Below, piece after piece: positions 25,152 through 32,971 of a stretch of DNA of 34,216 nucleotides. The translations under genes were made by a program, and so were the position numbers. Positions within the stretch are counted from its first letter, which is position 1. Each line of letters starts with the position of its first letter. Source of the DNA: Bacilli bacterium (GTDB lineage: Bacteria > Bacillota_I > Bacilli_A > RF39 > UBA660); contig JAQVVC010000003.1 of the NCBI GenBank assembly GCA_028699175.1, positions 1 to 34,216 of the forward strand, in the 5' to 3' direction. The notes below the pieces were generated by a model. That model was not told where the DNA came from and did not search any database. It saw only the letters and a list, made by a program, of their open reading frames with translations.

Positions 25152-26330
25152 TTATAAGTCCTCTTTATTGATACTTAATCCTGCTAAATATCCTGTTGAT
25201 AAAGCAAGGGTTATATTATAACCGCCTATCGGTCCATGGGTATCAAGTGCTTCACCAATAAAATATATACCTCTATTTATAGTAGATTCCATAGTCATAG
25301 AATTAATATATTTAAGATCAATTCCTCCTCCAGTTACATAAGCTGTTTCTAATTCATTTACCTCTTTGATTTCAAATCTTAATTCTTTTAAAATATTAAT
25401 AATAATTTCTTTTTCAGTTTTAGTTAAAGATTTTATTCTTTTATTAATATTAATTTTATTAACTAAATATAAACTAAATTTTTTAGTAAAATAATTATTT
25501 AATAATGATGTTATATTTTTTTCAGAATTATAATTATTTATTATAGTTAATAATTCTTCTTTAGAAAAATTTGGCAATAAATCTATTTTGATATCTTTGT
25601 TTGAACTTTTATAAATAAATTCACTTAATTTCATAATGGCACTACCACCTAATCCTAAATGAGTAAACATTAAGTTACCAGTACTTTTTTTATTTTCAAA
25701 ATATATTGTTACTTCAAGAATAGAGGTGCCAGCTAAATAAGTTTGCTCAATTAGTTTAACACCTGTTTCAGCTGGAAATAATTTTATGGTTGGTTGTTTT
25801 AACATATGTGCAAATTTCATATTATCTCCAGTACTACCAGTATATTTAAAACTAGATCCCCCAGTTGCTATTATTATATTTTTTGTTTGATAAATATTTT
25901 TATTTGTAACTACTTCTTTTATTTTTGCATTCTTAATTTCTAAAACTGTTTCATTATAGTTTTGAGGCACATTTTTTAGTTCATTTAATAAAACATTTAA
26001 TACATCAACTGACTGATTACTTTCAGGAAAGACTTTATTATCTTCTTCAATTTTTAAGGGAACGTTTCTTGTTTCAAAATAGTTATATATTTCATTTGGT
26101 CCAAAAATATTTATAGCACTATATAAATATTTTTTATTATAATTTACTTCATTTAGAAATTCATTATTGGTTTTTAAATTAGTTAAGTTGCATCTTCCAC
26201 CACCTGTAAGTAATAATTTCTTTCCTGGTTTTGAATTTTTATCTATTAATAATACTTTATTATTTTGGCTACTTTTTATAGCTGCCATAAGACCAGCTGG
26301 ACCTGCTCCAATTATTATACAATCAAACAT
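25152..26330 (-). CDS. FAD-dependent oxidoreductase, BaiN/HI0933 (YtfP/YhiN) family
   Basis: A flavoprotein of about 392 aa. The N-terminal dinucleotide-binding fold GAGPAGLMAA and the acid-plus-KPGKKLLLTGGGRCNLTN signature identify the HI0933/BaiN family. The C-terminal GGGIDLKYIN and YFIGEALDTHGPIGGYN close the FAD site. The biochemical role of most members is unknown; a Clostridium homologue works on bile acids, and others are simply called aminoacetone oxidase-like. ATG 26330 is chosen because AAAGGTGAT lies directly before it; an upstream start at 26357 would precede the ribosome binding site. An extended -10 (26346-26354) overlaps that longer model and argues against it. Confidence 0.9.
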   Translation of the reverse strand: MFDCIIIGAGPAGLMAAIKSSQNNKVLLIDKNSKPGKKLLLTGGGRCNLTNLKTNNEFLNEVNYNKKYLYSAINIFGPNEIYNYFETRNVPLKIEEDNKVFPESNQSVDVLNVLLNELKNVPQNYNETVLEIKNAKIKEVVTNKNIYQTKNIIIATGGSSFKYTGSTGDNMKFAHMLKQPTIKLFPAETGVKLIEQTYLAGTSILEVTIYFENKKSTGNLMFTHLGLGGSAIMKLSEFIYKSSNKDIKIDLLPNFSKEELLTIINNYNSEKNITSLLNNYFTKKFSLYLVNKININKRIKSLTKTEKEIIINILKELRFEIKEVNELETAYVTGGGIDLKYINSMTMESTINRGIYFIGEALDTHGPIGGYNITLALSTGYLAGLSINKEDL

Positions 26331-26345
26331 ATAATCACCTTTTAA

Positions 26346-26354
26346 ATTATAGCA
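26346..26354 (-). promoter_or_regulatory. Extended -10 promoter element of the flavoprotein gene
   Basis: The minus strand reads TGCTATAAT, an exact extended -10, 15 bases before ATG 26330. No good -35 is visible. Confidence 0.65.
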
Positions 26355-26364
26355 CAAATGAGGT

Positions 26365-26396
26365 TAAGATAATAAAAAAACACTTATCTTATTTTT
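26365..26396 (+). terminator. Terminator-like hairpin between two divergent promoters
   Basis: TAAGATAA/TTATCTTA, with an 11-base loop, is followed on the plus strand by five T. No plus-strand gene lies to the left for it to terminate. It may shield the kinase-like gene from antisense read-through, or belong to an unseen transcript. Confidence 0.35.
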
Positions 26397-26449
26397 GAAA
26401 TATAATTAAAAGTAATTATTTAAGTTAAGTATCTTTTTAGGGAATATTC

Positions 26450-26478
26450 TTTACAAATAATTGCTTTTATGGTAGTAT
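26450..26478 (+). promoter_or_regulatory. Candidate promoter of the kinase-like gene
   Basis: TTTACA and TAGTAT are 17 bases apart, about 28 bases before the start codon. The -10 matches only four of six positions. An AAGGGGGA ribosome binding site follows. Confidence 0.4.
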
Positions 26479-26506
26479 ATACGTCACATAAAAAAGGGGG
26501 ATTTTT

Positions 26507-27388
26507 ATGGAAGCTTTAGTTATAAATAAAGCTAAATTTAAAAAACTTGAACAACTTAAATTAAATAAAGAAATATTTAATACTGAATGTCAATTATTTA
26601 TTTTAGATTCTAAAGTAACAAAAAAATTACTTAAAATTTTTTATATTGATGAAGGTGTATATTTTGGTAATAAACTATTAACAATAAATTCATTAATAGA
26701 TGCAAAAGAAGAAATTAATATGGAAGAATTAATGTTACCTGAAAAATTAGTGGTAGTTGGTAATAAAGTAGCTGGGTTTTCAATGCCTTTTATAAATAAT
26801 GAAAATTTACAAACAATACTAAAAAATAAGGATGTTCTATTATCTACTAAAATTAAATTTTTAAAAGAAGTTGGTAAAATTATAGAACAAGTCCAAAATA
26901 TTAAGCCATATAATCAACCATTTCATTTATCAGATGTACATGAATCAAATTTTATATACGATTTAAATAAAAAAATAATCCGCGCTGTAGATTTAGACAG
27001 TTGTAAAATAGTTAATAATGAAGCATCACCTATTAAATTTCTATCTACTAATAAAACTATTCATAATTTTCCCCACAAATATTATAAGAATGAAAATGGT
27101 ATATATGAATCAAATACTAATACTGAATATTTTTGTTTTGTTATCATGGTTTTAAATACCATTTCTTACAACCAAATCAATCATTTATCGATATCAGATT
27201 TTTATATGTATTTACAATATCTAAGAGATTTAGGGTTCAGTAATGAACTAATAGATTATTTTAGTAATATATATACCAATTCACCTAATAAAATAGCTAT
27301 CGATTCTTTAGATGAAATTTCATATAATAAAAAAGCAGCTAGAGCTCATCATAAAGTATTTGAATATAAATATAAAAAAAATATTTAA
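26507..27388 (+). CDS. Orphan protein with degenerate protein-kinase-like fold
   Basis: A 293-aa soluble protein and the only plus-strand gene besides lexA. HLSDVHESNF (H140, D143, N148), followed 14 residues later by VDLDSCK (D162, D164), is arranged like the catalytic loop and metal-binding Asp of Hanks/APH-type kinases (HxDxxxxN...D). A basic strand KVTKKLLKIFY (37-46) could be the ATP lysine strand and AGFSMPFI (89-96) the hinge. A glycine-rich loop is not evident. The fold call is motif inference; it might be an atypical kinase or a pseudokinase, with unknown substrate. The start has an AAGGGGGA ribosome binding site. It converges with mutM over a palindromic hairpin. I know no named family for it. 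Confidence 0.7.
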   Translation: MEALVINKAKFKKLEQLKLNKEIFNTECQLFILDSKVTKKLLKIFYIDEGVYFGNKLLTINSLIDAKEEINMEELMLPEKLVVVGNKVAGFSMPFINNENLQTILKNKDVLLSTKIKFLKEVGKIIEQVQNIKPYNQPFHLSDVHESNFIYDLNKKIIRAVDLDSCKIVNNEASPIKFLSTNKTIHNFPHKYYKNENGIYESNTNTEYFCFVIMVLNTISYNQINHLSISDFYMYLQYLRDLGFSNELIDYFSNIYTNSPNKIAIDSLDEISYNKKAARAHHKVFEYKYKKNI

Positions 27389-27403
27389 ATTTAAATATTT
27401 TTT
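27376..27403. terminator. Palindromic A/T hairpin between convergent genes
   Basis: A perfect 28-base palindrome with A-run and T-run ends. It overlaps the end of the kinase-like gene and the stop of mutM, and could stop transcription from both sides. Confidence 0.6.
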
Positions 27404-28211
27404 ATTTTTGACAGTATTTACAATAATAAGTACTTCGACCATTTAATTTAACTTTCATAATATCATTTTGGCACTTAGGGCATTTTTCTCCACTTTTCAT
27501 ATGAACTTTTAAAAAGTTTTGATAATTACCAGCAACACCTAAAGTAGCAGTATAGGTTCTTATTGTCGTACCATTATTTGAAATAGCTAGATTAAGAATT
27601 TTAATAGCTGAATCAACTATTTTTTTAACTTCATTTAATGTAATATCTTTACCTAATTTAAAAGGATTTATTTCTGAATCATATAATACTTCATTAGCAT
27701 AAATATTACCGAGTCCGCTAATAATAGTTTGATCTAATAATATCGTTTTAATTGGTGCTTTTTTCTTAATTATTTTTTGATATAAATTATTAATATCAAT
27801 ATCAAAAGGCTCTAAAGCTAATTTAGAGATACTTTTATTCTTACTTAGTTCTTCTTTTTTTATTAGCTCTACTCTGCCAAACTTACGAGTATCATGATAT
27901 CTTAGAGATGTATTATCATCAAATATAAAAATAATATGTTCATGTTTTTCTATTGGTTTAGCTTTATCTTTAATAAAATATTTGCCTTCCATTCTTAAAT
28001 GACTTATTAAAATATAGTTATCATAATCAAATAGTATGTATTTACCATTTGTTTTTATATCCTTTAATTTTTTATTTATTAATAAATTTATATTAAGACT
28101 ATCTTTTGAAATAATTTTTGGATAAATAACTTTAATATCCATTATTTTTTTATTTAAAAGTTCTTTTTTTAAAATAGTAGCTACAGTTCTTACTTCTGGT
28201 AATTCTGGCAT
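27402..28211 (-). CDS. mutM: Formamidopyrimidine-DNA glycosylase
   Basis: Removes oxidised purines (8-oxoG, FapyG) and cuts the AP site. The mature N-terminus PELPEVRT supplies the catalytic proline and E3. KTNGKYILF carries the conserved lysine, and RKFGRVEL and GLGNIYANEVLY are helix-two-turn-helix signatures. The C-terminal zinc finger CPKCQNDIM...YYCKYCQ has all four cysteines. At 269 aa it has full length. The start follows the polA stop by two bases, with its GAGG site inside the end of polA. The polA-mutM order is the same as in Bacillus. Confidence 0.96.
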   Translation of the reverse strand: MPELPEVRTVATILKKELLNKKIMDIKVIYPKIISKDSLNINLLINKKLKDIKTNGKYILFDYDNYILISHLRMEGKYFIKDKAKPIEKHEHIIFIFDDNTSLRYHDTRKFGRVELIKKEELSKNKSISKLALEPFDIDINNLYQKIIKKKAPIKTILLDQTIISGLGNIYANEVLYDSEINPFKLGKDITLNEVKKIVDSAIKILNLAISNNGTTIRTYTATLGVAGNYQNFLKVHMKSGEKCPKCQNDIMKVKLNGRSTYYCKYCQK

Positions 28212-28213
28212 AT

Positions 28214-30763
28214 TTAAGCCTCATACCAATTAGAACCATAATCAATATCAACCTTAATCGGGGTTTTTAAATTAACGATATTTTCCATAGTATCACGCAC
28301 CAATAATTCTAACTTGGCTTTTTCTTCTTTAACTACATCAAATATAAGTTCATCATGAACTTGTAATATCATTTTACTTTTAAAATTTCGTTTTGTTAAT
28401 TCTTCATCAATTTTTACCATTGCCATTTTAATAATATCCGCAGCTGTACCTTGAATGGGAGTATTAAGAGCAATCCTTTCTCCAGCTGACCTTATTATAA
28501 AATTTTTATTTGCTAATTCATCAATATTTCTTTTTCGATTAAATATTGTTCTTACACTACCGTATAAATGAGCTTCTTTTATTATTTCATCCATATATCT
28601 TTTAACTCCTGGATATAATTCTAAATATTTATCAATAAATTTTTTAGCCTCACTGGGTTTTAAATTTAAATTTTCACCTAGTCCAAAACTACTTATTCCA
28701 TATACGATTCCAAATATTACTGCTTTTGCTGTTCGGCGCATATTTTTGGTTACTGATTCTTTTGAGACATCAAATATATCACTAGCAACCTTAGTATGAA
28801 TATCTTCACCATTATTGAAAGCTTCAATTAATTCTTTTGAATCACTTATATGAGCTAATACTCTCAATTCAATTTGGGAATAATCAGCACATAAAAAGAT
28901 ATCATTTACAGGAAGAAAAGCTTTTCTTACTTTGCGCCCATTTTCATCGCGAACAGGAATATTTTGTAAATTTGGTTCAACACTTGATAATCGACCTGTT
29001 CTTGTTAAAGTTTGTTTATAGATAGTATGAATTAAATTATCTTTAGTAATATAATTTTCCAGGCCTTCTAGATAAGTACTATTTAATTTAAATAAATTAC
29101 GATATTCAAGAATTGCTTCAATAATAGGATGATCTCCTCTTAATTTTTCTAAAGTGGCTGCGTCAGTACTATAATTCTTTTTAGCTGTTTTTCTCTTTGA
29201 AACAAGTCCTAAACGTTCAAAAAGAACTTCTCCTAATTGCTTGGGACTACTAATGTTAAATTCTTTACCAGCATAATTATAAATAGTATTAGAAATATTA
29301 TTGATTTTAATTTTAATCTCCTGGCTCATATCTTTTAATATATCTCTGCTACATTTAACTCCTGCTTGCTCCATTTTAGCTAACACGGTAACAAGAGGCA
29401 TTTCAATTGTATTAAATAAATCATCCATATCATCTAGTTTTAATTTATTAATTAATTCGTCTCTTGTTTCATAAATATATCTTGCTTTTAAAGTAACAGC
29501 TTCTTTTAATAATTTTTCATCTTTAATAACATTTTCATAAAAAGGAATGTTATAACCTTCAATATTCATTAAATATGCTAAATCTTCTTTAGTTTGAAAA
29601 TTAAGTAAATATGTCGCTATCATATTATCAAATATTGTCTTAGTATTTAAATCATTAAGTAAAATAATATTCTTTTTTAAATCATAAGTATATTTTTTTG
29701 TGTTTTTGTAATACTTAAATACTTCTTGAATTAAATCCTTATTTACATAGTAAGCATTTTTACCATCAAAAATTCCCATCCCTAATATATCACCTTTATG
29801 ATAATTAGTATTATCACATTCAATATAATAAGAAATAATATCTTTTTTAACTAAACTATTAATATCTTTCAATTCTTGATATTCATTTATAATATTAGGT
29901 TCTTTAACAATAATAGTTTTCATTAAAGAATAAAATTCTAAATCTTTATACATTTCTTCTAATTTAGGAGTAGGCCCTGTATATAGCATATCTTCTAAAT
30001 CACCTTCTAATGGTACTTCTCTAAATATAGTGCACATTTCTTTACTAAAAAAAGCATCTTTTTTTCCTTGGATTAATTTATCTTTAACTGCACCTTTAAT
30101 ATTATCAATACTAGCATAAATGTTTTCAAGAGATCCATAATTATGTAATAATTTTAAAGCTGTCTTTTCTCCTATCCCTTTTACACCTGGAATATTATCA
30201 GACGGATCTCCCGATAAAGCTTTTAAATCAATTATTTTAATTGGATCTATTCCATACTCTTTTTTAAATGTTTCTTCATTAAATCTAATATGTCCTTTTT
30301 GTTTTAATAACTTTACATCAGTTTCATGAGAAATTAATTGTAATAAATCTTTATCTGAAGATACAATAGTTGCATCAAATAAAGGATCTTTTTCAGTCAG
30401 CAAAGTTATAGTTCCAATAATATCATCAGCTTCATAATTCTCTACTTCATAATGTTTTATTCCCATAGCATCTAAAAGATCTCGAGCTACTGGCATTTGT
30501 TTTAATAAATCATCGGGAGTTTCTTGACGACCAGCTTTATAATTTTCAAATTTTTGATGTCTAAAATTTTTACCAATGTCAAAAGCAACAGCCATATATT
30601 TTGGCTTTTCTTCAGCAATTATTTTATTAATCATTGTAGTAAAACCATATAAAGCATTAGTTACTACCCCTTTACTATTTTTCATAACTGATCCAGAATA
30701 AAGGGTTGCATAATAACTTCTATACATTAAATTATTTCCGTCTACTAATATTAATTTCTTCAT
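28214..30763 (-). CDS. polA: DNA polymerase I
   Basis: Gap filling and primer removal. The 849-aa protein has an N-terminal 5'-3' exonuclease/flap domain (about residues 1-290, with LVDGNNLMYRSYY, YEADDIIGT and SGDPSDNIPGVKGIGEKTA). A middle 3'-5' exonuclease-like domain follows, then the family A polymerase domain with the O-helix RRTAKAVIFGIVYG and motifs DYSQIELRVLAH and QVHDELIFDV. In the middle domain the first catalytic acid motif (usually DxE) reads YIECD, so its first Asp is lost and proofreading is probably inactive, as in Bacillus Pol I. The start has an AGAAGGTGA ribosome binding site; TATAAT at 30782-30787 is the likely -10. Confidence 0.96.
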   Translation of the reverse strand: MKKLILVDGNNLMYRSYYATLYSGSVMKNSKGVVTNALYGFTTMINKIIAEEKPKYMAVAFDIGKNFRHQKFENYKAGRQETPDDLLKQMPVARDLLDAMGIKHYEVENYEADDIIGTITLLTEKDPLFDATIVSSDKDLLQLISHETDVKLLKQKGHIRFNEETFKKEYGIDPIKIIDLKALSGDPSDNIPGVKGIGEKTALKLLHNYGSLENIYASIDNIKGAVKDKLIQGKKDAFFSKEMCTIFREVPLEGDLEDMLYTGPTPKLEEMYKDLEFYSLMKTIIVKEPNIINEYQELKDINSLVKKDIISYYIECDNTNYHKGDILGMGIFDGKNAYYVNKDLIQEVFKYYKNTKKYTYDLKKNIILLNDLNTKTIFDNMIATYLLNFQTKEDLAYLMNIEGYNIPFYENVIKDEKLLKEAVTLKARYIYETRDELINKLKLDDMDDLFNTIEMPLVTVLAKMEQAGVKCSRDILKDMSQEIKIKINNISNTIYNYAGKEFNISSPKQLGEVLFERLGLVSKRKTAKKNYSTDAATLEKLRGDHPIIEAILEYRNLFKLNSTYLEGLENYITKDNLIHTIYKQTLTRTGRLSSVEPNLQNIPVRDENGRKVRKAFLPVNDIFLCADYSQIELRVLAHISDSKELIEAFNNGEDIHTKVASDIFDVSKESVTKNMRRTAKAVIFGIVYGISSFGLGENLNLKPSEAKKFIDKYLELYPGVKRYMDEIIKEAHLYGSVRTIFNRKRNIDELANKNFIIRSAGERIALNTPIQGTAADIIKMAMVKIDEELTKRNFKSKMILQVHDELIFDVVKEEKAKLELLVRDTMENIVNLKTPIKVDIDYGSNWYEA

Positions 30764-30831
30764 AATTCACCTTCTAAATATATTATAATACATTTATAAC
30801 CATTTATAAAATAAATATAATTTAACATTAA

Positions 30832-30851
30832 AAATACCCTAAAGGGATATT
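30832..30851 (-). terminator. Terminator after the 472-aa gene
   Basis: On the minus strand AATATCCC, loop TTTA, GGGTATT pairs with one bulged base and is followed by a U run. It overlaps the stop codon. Confidence 0.65.
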
Positions 30852-32268
30852 AGTCATCTTTGTATGGAGTCCAATATTTTTTAGGATATTTTGTTTTCGG
30901 TTGATAAATTTTCTTTTTACTTTTATCTTCTTCAAACTTTTTAGGATTTTTCTTAGCTGCAGCTATAATACTGCTAATACTTTTATTTCTTGATTTTTGA
31001 GTTTCTTTCTTTTTTATTAAATCTAGATATTTATAATCTTCTATCTTTTCTACTTCCAAATCATCAATAAATGCCGGATTTTTAAAGAAGAATATATAGT
31101 CTCCAGTCATTAAATTACTATTGTTACTACTAAAATCAAACCCTAAACTGGTATATTCACTTCCGGTAAATAAATCCATTCTTTGAATATCATTTTTAGT
31201 TAAAAATAAATTTACCGCCTCGTCGATACAATCTTCAGGAACAAAGATTACTTTATTACCTAGTTTGTAAAAAGCTTCGTTAATTAATGTTTTCGAAATC
31301 ACTTTATAGCTTGCGAATTGCTCTTCGTTAAGAATAATATAATTATCCTTATCCGCTGGCATAAATTCAGTATCTTTATTAAATATTACCGCCCAAAAAT
31401 CTCGATCTTTCCAATTTAATTCTAAATCACCTGATTTAAGAATCATTTTAGGAATATCATCATATCGATATGCAACAACAGTTAAATCATTTATCTTATA
31501 TATATTTATATCTCGATTATAGACATAAGTAAGGCATTTAGTTTGATTATAATGCTCTAACATTTTTTCATACAATATTTTTTGAACATAAAATCCTTCT
31601 AATGTGAATGTAATAAGAAATTTATAATCACTCTCATCATATTTTTTAAATTCGTTTATGAATCTATCTTTTATATGATTTTTAAAATGATAAGGATTGT
31701 TTAATTTATCACATTCATTAAAATGTTTATCAAGTATTACTTTTAAATTTTCTTCATTTTCATCATTAATTAAATTTTTATTTATACCATGATAAACACA
31801 AAAATTAATTATATCTTGATGTTTTTTTAATCCTAAATAATATTTTTTATCATCAATTAGTTGATATAACTCATTTATTTCAAATGTTAAACCTTTTAAG
31901 AAGTATATTATTCCCGATTGAGGATTTTCAATAAGTTTCAACTGGTCTCTAAAAAAATTATCTTCAAAAATTTTATAAAATAAAGAGGACTCTAACTGCT
32001 CATTTGTTAAACAATGTCTACTTATTATATTATATATAATCATTTCTAGTATTTCATTATTTATATTAATATTACTGATGTCTTCTTCTAATAATTTTAA
32101 TTTATCTATTGTTTCTTTATATTCACTATAACTATTATTTCCACGTTTAAGGTCAACATTTTTTGCTATCAAATTAATAGCCTTTATCTTAATTCTATCT
32201 TGTAAATTTGAATTAAATAAATAATTAAGTTGAAAATTTATATCAATATCTCTATGTAAATCCTTCAT
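30850..32268 (-). CDS. Large soluble protein of unknown function with basic tail
   Basis: I do not recognise this 472-aa protein. Roughly the first 250 residues look mostly helical (charged Leu/Ile/Glu/Lys segments). The middle (about 255-385) alternates strands and loops (LTYVYNRDINIYKI, KVIFVPEDCIDEAVNLFL). The last 60 residues are strongly basic and low-complexity (KKNPKKFEEDKSKKK, then TKYPKKYWTPYKDD), suggesting nucleic-acid or membrane-surface contact. There is no signal peptide or transmembrane helix. The ribosome binding site AGAGGGA is good, and TAAAAT with a preceding TGT (32286-32294) may be an extended -10. Terminators flank it, so it is transcribed alone between rpoZ and polA. 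Confidence 0.75.
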   Translation of the reverse strand: MKDLHRDIDINFQLNYLFNSNLQDRIKIKAINLIAKNVDLKRGNNSYSEYKETIDKLKLLEEDISNININNEILEMIIYNIISRHCLTNEQLESSLFYKIFEDNFFRDQLKLIENPQSGIIYFLKGLTFEINELYQLIDDKKYYLGLKKHQDIINFCVYHGINKNLINDENEENLKVILDKHFNECDKLNNPYHFKNHIKDRFINEFKKYDESDYKFLITFTLEGFYVQKILYEKMLEHYNQTKCLTYVYNRDINIYKINDLTVVAYRYDDIPKMILKSGDLELNWKDRDFWAVIFNKDTEFMPADKDNYIILNEEQFASYKVISKTLINEAFYKLGNKVIFVPEDCIDEAVNLFLTKNDIQRMDLFTGSEYTSLGFDFSSNNSNLMTGDYIFFFKNPAFIDDLEVEKIEDYKYLDLIKKKETQKSRNKSISSIIAAAKKNPKKFEEDKSKKKIYQPKTKYPKKYWTPYKDD

Positions 32269-32295
32269 AAAAATCCCTCTTTAAAATTTTAACAT

Positions 32296-32322
32296 AAAAA
32301 AAAGCTAATTAAAACTTAATTA
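32296..32322 (-). terminator. Terminator overlapping the rpoZ stop
   Basis: On the minus strand TAATTAA/TTAATTA (7 bp, loop of three) is followed by GC and eight U; it covers the stop codon at 32309. Confidence 0.75.
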
Positions 32323-32500
32323 AACCTTTTTCAATTTCTTCAAGAGCTCTTCCTAAATTTTTTTTACATTTATATTCAGTGTCGGGCATTTGATAATGAT
32401 TGTTTTTTTGCATATCTTTGCTCCGTGTTGCTGCTATGTGGACTAAATTATATTTAGAGTCTACAATAGTAAGAATTTTATCAATTGATGGATAAATCAT
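32309..32500 (-). CDS. rpoZ: RNA polymerase omega subunit
   Basis: Omega assists folding and assembly of the beta' subunit. The 63-aa protein matches the family core: MIYPSIDKIL, then SKYNLVHIAATRSKDM (the conserved KY-LV---A-RA block) and KKNLGRALEEIEKGLI at the C-terminus. It is on the short side for Bacillota, where 65-70 aa is common. The ribosome binding site AGGAGAGTG is strong. In Bacillus rpoZ sits by gmk and upstream of fmt; here it is next to a coat-like gene and ffh instead. Confidence 0.92.
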   Translation of the reverse strand: MIYPSIDKILTIVDSKYNLVHIAATRSKDMQKNNHYQMPDTEYKCKKNLGRALEEIEKGLIKF

Positions 32501-32546
32501 TTTATCACTCTCCTATAATAAATATACTACAAGAGTTTTTATTTAT

Positions 32547-32562
32547 ACACTTTTATGTGTAA
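32547..32562 (-). terminator. Weak hairpin after the CotD-like gene
   Basis: TACAC/GTGTA with a 6-base loop lies between the CotD-like gene and rpoZ. There is no proper U run, so rpoZ may be partly read from upstream. Confidence 0.35.
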
Positions 32563-32573
32563 AATTATACAAA

Positions 32574-32903
32574 TTATTTACAGCAAGGATTTGGATTATA
32601 TACATTACAGCATATATTTTCTTCGCAGCATGTATAACACGGAACATATGAATGATGATAAATATGATTATTAATAATTCTTGTATGAATTGGTTGAACA
32701 TGTCTTACATGATGATTAATTTGACGATGAACAATATTTTCACAAGGAGGTTCACAAACAGGTTCACATTCCATACCTGGTAATACTGATTGAGGATATT
32801 TCACTCCTCCCATTTGCATAGAAGCACCTTGACTATTCATTTCATCATAAGGTATAAAACCTTCTTCTTCCTTTCCCATACAAGCACGATTTTGGTTAAA
32901 CAT
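32574..32903 (-). CDS. CotD-like His/Cys-rich spore coat protein
   Basis: A 109-aa protein with an acidic N-terminal half and a C-terminal half dense in His and Cys. It contains CEPVCEPPCENI, HHVRHVQPIHTRI, IYHHSYVPCYTCC, ENICCNVY and a final CCK. This resembles the CotD family of inner spore coat proteins (His-rich core, Cys pair at the end), though the match is by composition and pattern. ATG 32903 is chosen: AGGAAAG lies ten bases upstream, while the TTG at 32948 has no ribosome binding site. A -10-like CATAAAATA of the sporulation sigma type lies at 32929-32937. If the organism does not sporulate, a metal-binding surface protein is the alternative. Confidence 0.75.
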   Translation of the reverse strand: MFNQNRACMGKEEEGFIPYDEMNSQGASMQMGGVKYPQSVLPGMECEPVCEPPCENIVHRQINHHVRHVQPIHTRIINNHIYHHSYVPCYTCCEENICCNVYNPNPCCK

Positions 32904-32928
32904 AAAAAATACACTTTCCTTTCTAGTG

Positions 32929-32957
32929 TATTTTATGTGATTAGGCAACCTATGGTT
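32929..32957 (-). promoter_or_regulatory. Candidate sigma-K/sigma-E type promoter of the CotD-like gene
   Basis: On the minus strand CATAAAATA fits the sigma-K -10 pattern CATANNNTA, and AAC lies exactly 17 bases upstream, where sigma-K prefers AC. No sigma-A promoter was found there. In sequence this A+T-rich, chance matches are possible. Confidence 0.4.
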
Positions 32958-32971
32958 AGGACATTTGTTTA

